Below are positions 61,411 to 64,000 of a DNA stretch of 64,000 bases, in pieces (the first letter of the stretch is position 1; each line of letters begins with the position of its first letter). The DNA is taken from contig JAXGYZ010000004.1 of the NCBI GenBank assembly GCA_040772005.1, positions 186,001 to 250,000 on the forward strand. The letters run 5' to 3'. Both the position numbers and the translations under genes were made by a program. The DNA is from MWBF01 sp040772005 (GTDB lineage Bacteria; Chloroflexota; Anaerolineae; CG2-30-64-16). The notes under the pieces are model-generated. The model did not search any database, was not told the origin of the DNA, and was given only the letters and a program-made list of their open reading frames with translations.

Positions 61411-62366
61411 GCCCGCGCCCCCGCCGCGCTCAGGAGCGCCTGCATATCGAGCGGCAGGCCCTTGCGCTCGTCGCGCACCAGTGCCATAGCGCCCTGCGGG
61501 CAGTGATCCACGCACACGCCACAGCCCATGCACTTCTCCAGGTCCACGATCGACCGTCCGCCGTCCAGCGCCAGCGCATCGAACTGACACATCTCGACGC
61601 ACTGCCCGCATCCGGCGCAAAGGTCCTCGTCCACCTGGCTGACATACCCGGATGCCGCGAGCATGGGCACGCCGTTGCGGTGGGCCTGCATCGCGCCGCA
61701 GCAGCACGAGCAGCAGTTGCAGATGGCATAGAAGCGGCCCAGCATCGCATCCTTGAAGAACGCATGATGGACGTGCCCGCGCGCGTGCTCGGCCTGCAGG
61801 ATCTCGGCGGCCTCGTCGCCCGTAATCCAGCGCGATCGCTGGGGCTGGTGCTCTGCGATGAAGCCCGCGAACGGCTCGCCCACGATCAGACAAACGTCGA
61901 GCGGGAGGCACGGCTCGGCCCGCGCGCTCCGGCAGGGACATTCCAGGGCGACGATGTGGTCGGGGTTCTGCAGGATGATGTCCCGCGCCAGCGCATACGG
62001 GATGACCTGCTCCAGGTCGCCCAGGTCCACGCTGCGGTCCACCTGCACGAGACGGGTAGCCGTCTCGAGGGTGACGACCTTGCCGTGATAGGTATCCGCG
62101 AAGCCGACAGTGGGACGGCCGTCCACGTCGGACGCGGCCCCAGCATGCTGTGCCCCGCGCCTGCGGATGAGGGCATCCAGCCGGGCCACGATCGGTTTCG
62201 CGCGCCTGGCAAGGGGATGCTCGCCCGTACCGATGCCGATGTAAAGATAGGGCCAACGGGCATAGATGTAGCCGTGCAGCCAGTCGAGAAGGCTGTAGCC
62301 CGGCGTGCGCCGCGCCTCGCGCATGAACGCACGGGTGGAGGGTCGGGGCCAGAGTGAGAGCTTCAT
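61407..62366 (-). CDS. Cysteine-rich 4Fe-4S ferredoxin-type protein
   Basis: 319 residues (a GTG seven codons upstream is an alternative start). N-terminal part of about 200 residues includes LECPCRSARAEPCLPLDVCLIVG near 149, then the striking AICNCCSCCCGAMQAHRNG near 225, then two 4Fe-4S ferredoxin motifs CAGCGQCVEMC near 259 and CMGCGVCVDHC near 288. It could hold three or more clusters. No membrane segment. Translationally coupled to the DUF89 protein downstream. Function unknown; similar cysteine-rich ferredoxins occur in anaerobes. Confidence 0.88.
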   Translation of the reverse strand: MKLSLWPRPSTRAFMREARRTPGYSLLDWLHGYIYARWPYLYIGIGTGEHPLARRAKPIVARLDALIRRRGAQHAGAASDVDGRPTVGFADTYHGKVVTLETATRLVQVDRSVDLGDLEQVIPYALARDIILQNPDHIVALECPCRSARAEPCLPLDVCLIVGEPFAGFIAEHQPQRSRWITGDEAAEILQAEHARGHVHHAFFKDAMLGRFYAICNCCSCCCGAMQAHRNGVPMLAASGYVSQVDEDLCAGCGQCVEMCQFDALALDGGRSIVDLEKCMGCGVCVDHCPQGAMALVRDERKGLPLDMQALLSAAGARA

Positions 62367-62607
62367 GGGTGCGGCCGTCCTTGTCACAGGATAGGGATGG
62401 GGCTGTGCTGACAGGCAGATGGTGGCGTCTTGTGTGCCATCAGGCGCAGAACTTCACAGGCCGTATTGTACACGCGCCGCGTGGCAGTGGCAAGACGACC
62501 GTTATCCGCGTGTCTCCTGGAAGCTGGCTTCTAGAACTGGAACGCGCGGGCGATTATAGTAGCCCCGTTGTTCGAAGGTCAGTGCTCATTTGATAGGAGG
62601 CGGAAGC

Positions 62608-63045
62608 ATGGGGTTGTTCGATGCGGTGAAACGTGCGTTGGGTGTGAGCCGGGCAGAGCCGGATGCGCCGGTGAAAGCTGTCAGGACGGATTCATCGCGG
62701 CCGCAGCCGCGGGAGGAAGTCGCGGTCCCTGAGGTGACGGTGGGCGAACTGCTGGCCGAGCTGAAGGCGAACGGTGCGCGGACGCCTTTCCTGCTGGACA
62801 TCCGGGAGCCCTACGAGCGGCGCCAGGGCTACATCCCCGATAACCTGCACATCCCCATGAACAGCATCCCGCCGCGGCTGGCAGAGCTGCCGCGCGACGC
62901 GGATATCGTCGTCTACTGCGCGCACGGCAACCGCTCGTACAGCGTCACCGGCTGGCTGATGCAGCAGGGCTACGCCGCGCGCAGCCTCAAGGGCGGCATC
63001 GCGGCCTGGGGTGCGCAGGGCGGCACTGTGACGAGAGACGGATAA
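62608..63045 (+). CDS. Rhodanese-like sulfurtransferase
   Basis: 145 residues. Start ATG 62608 with TAGGAGGCGG upstream. N-terminal helix MGLFDAVKRALG, linker, then one rhodanese domain (about 48-143): FLLDIREPYERRQGYIPDNL, HIPMNSIPPRL and active-site VVYCAHGNRSYSVTGWLMQQGY (Cys nucleophile in CAHGNR), GGIAAWGAQGG end. Handles persulfide sulphur. Monocistronic. Confidence 0.93.
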   Translation: MGLFDAVKRALGVSRAEPDAPVKAVRTDSSRPQPREEVAVPEVTVGELLAELKANGARTPFLLDIREPYERRQGYIPDNLHIPMNSIPPRLAELPRDADIVVYCAHGNRSYSVTGWLMQQGYAARSLKGGIAAWGAQGGTVTRDG

Positions 63046-63066
63046 GCTCTTTGTATCCGCGCAACA

Positions 63067-63099
63067 AGTGGAGTCCGCATTCTCAAATGCGGACTCCAC
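63067..63099. repeat. GTGGAGTCCGCAT palindrome, copy 2
   Basis: AGTGGAGTCCGCATT / AATGCGGACTCCAC-type hairpin (loop CTCA) between convergent genes; near-identical to 57604-57637. Confidence 0.75.
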
Positions 63100-63108
63100 A
63101 CCGCACCC

Positions 63109-64000
63109 CTATTGCGCAGAGGACCCATGGCGCGCCCAACGCGCCCCCGCCATGAGTGTGCCAAACCCCAGTGCCACCGCAAACCCCGCCGCCCACCAGT
63201 AGAGCGGGATCGCGTTCATGGCCCACAGCAGAAACGGCAGCAGGAACAGCAGTCCGGCGGCCACGGCGACGATCGCCACGCGCTGCACCTCGGGCCGCGG
63301 GATGCGCGTCAACCGCAGGATGCTGAGGATGGTCGACGGGATCAGCAGCAGCAACAGACCCCCTACCCCCAGCCAGACAAACAGCAAGCCATAGCCGTAG
63401 GCAATCTCCGGCGAAAACAGGAAGACGCACAGCGGCCACAGCAGCCACGCGAAGATCATCAGAATGGGCAGCGGTCCGCCCTGCCCGAGGCGCAGCGCCA
63501 GCGTGCTGAGGGTGATCGCGGCAAGGGCCAGCGCGAGGATGAGCTGCGCAGACAGCAGGCTCACGACATCGCCCGGCCGCATCAGGACCTGGTGGTATGA
63601 GCCGACCTCCACCCACGTCCAGGCGCCGTCTGCCACGTGCACCAGCACGCCCAGGTTGCCCATTGCGAAGACCGCGTTGCCCGTGGCCGGGTCCACGGCC
63701 GCGTCCAGCGGGCCATCGTACCAGGTGAGGTAGCCCTTCAGGCTGCGCTGCATCAGGGCGACCTCGGCCTCGGTGGCTGGGCGCAGCTTGTAGCCCACCC
63801 GCCAGGTTGCACCCCCATCCGCAGAGATTTCGATAGGCTGCCCGCGGGCATACCGGTAGACCATAGTGGGCCGCGCCGGATCACTCAGCAAGACTAGCTC
63901 TGCGGGACCGGAGGCAAGTTCTCCACCCCACGGCTGAATGCACGAGTCATCGCGCGAGAGCACAGGGTCCGCCTGCCAGTTCAGCCCGCCATCCGTGCTC
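63109..64000 (-). CDS. BNR-repeat protein with C-terminal membrane region (5' end cut off)
   Basis: The frame continues beyond base 64000 (STDGGLNWQADP just before the first internal start), so the N-terminus is missing; about 296 residues are visible. Two BNR/Asp-box motifs (STDGGLNW, SADGGATW) belong to a sialidase/photosynthesis-stability-like beta-propeller outside the cell. Then about five membrane segments follow (LILALALAAITLSTLAL; LPILMIFAWLLWPLCVFLF; YGLLFVWLGVGGLLLLLI; IVAVAAGLLFLLPFLLW; WWAAGFAVALGFGTLMAG). Function unknown. Confidence 0.85.
   Translation of the reverse strand, partial: STDGGLNWQADPVLSRDDSCIQPWGGELASGPAELVLLSDPARPTMVYRYARGQPIEISADGGATWRVGYKLRPATEAEVALMQRSLKGYLTWYDGPLDAAVDPATGNAVFAMGNLGVLVHVADGAWTWVEVGSYHQVLMRPGDVVSLLSAQLILALALAAITLSTLALRLGQGGPLPILMIFAWLLWPLCVFLFSPEIAYGYGLLFVWLGVGGLLLLLIPSTILSILRLTRIPRPEVQRVAIVAVAAGLLFLLPFLLWAMNAIPLYWWAAGFAVALGFGTLMAGARWARHGSSAQ

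Noticed and set aside
61411..62256. Upstream extension of the DUF89 frame to 694 codons
   Set aside because: The extension overlaps the ferredoxin gene out of frame; the ATG at 61410 with an ATGA overlap is the natural start.

Overview
The window reads as high-GC chromosomal DNA of a Chloroflexota bacterium, most likely Anaerolineae or a related class. The evidence is lipoprotein-anchored peptide-binding proteins with the CATPAAP box followed by a Val/Glu/Lys-rich tether, copper nitrite reductase with an extra N-terminal cupredoxin, a T-box leader, sigma-A promoters of TTGACA/TATAAT type, and many short palindromic repeats between genes. No rRNA, tRNA, CRISPR array or prophage was seen. Taxonomy is inference.

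Layout. (1) 1-12909, all minus strand: two complete or near-complete oligopeptide ABC transporters. The right one (promoter near 12881-12909) encodes binding protein, OppB, OppC, OppD, OppF and ends in a hairpin terminator at 5926-5960. The left one (promoter 5875-5903) has the order OppD, OppF, binding protein, OppB, OppC and runs off the window. The binding protein of the right operon appears circularly permuted: its C-terminal half precedes its N-terminal half. (2) 13280-15340: a hydantoinase/oxoprolinase-type protein. (3) 15930-22737: an exported decahaem cytochrome made of two pentahaem repeats, enolase, a DUF6062 protein from a probably leaderless transcript, and a membrane-anchored NapC/NirT-type cytochrome with 14 haem sites. 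(4) 22867-25021: Rex, a thioredoxin-like [2Fe-2S] protein and a SpoIIE-type phosphatase, a trio usually seen with electron-bifurcating hydrogenases but here alone; then acetyl-CoA synthetase. (5) 27523-30167: a lower-GC type II restriction-modification pair (XamI-like nuclease plus N6-adenine methylase), probably acquired. (6) 30322-39263: URO-D family protein, small holin-like membrane protein, NirK divergent from modABC, YjbQ, a LysM L,D-transpeptidase and a PHP hydrolase. (7) 39454-46088: a large secreted nuclease, a sodium symporter, YvcK and a GAF protein. (8) 46207-51953: gap, pgk, a cysteine-desulfurase-like enzyme and tpiA; with enolase these give much of lower glycolysis. (9) 52026-64000: a membrane HExxH protein, TrpB2 under a tRNA-Trp T-box, a ScyD/E-like propeller, CutA, an ECF sigma factor and its anti-sigma factor separated by a cytochrome c and a CHRD protein, an ARMT1/DUF89 protein with a cysteine-rich ferredoxin, a rhodanese and a cut-off BNR membrane protein.

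Together the genes suggest a peptide- and acetate-using heterotroph with flexible respiration (nitrite, multihaem electron transfer), redox sensing by Rex and a tRNA-sensing control of tryptophan synthesis. The intergenic space is unusually rich in at least seven families of palindromic repeats, two of which lie directly next to promoters. The most unusual single item is the permuted binding protein and its dedicated transporter.
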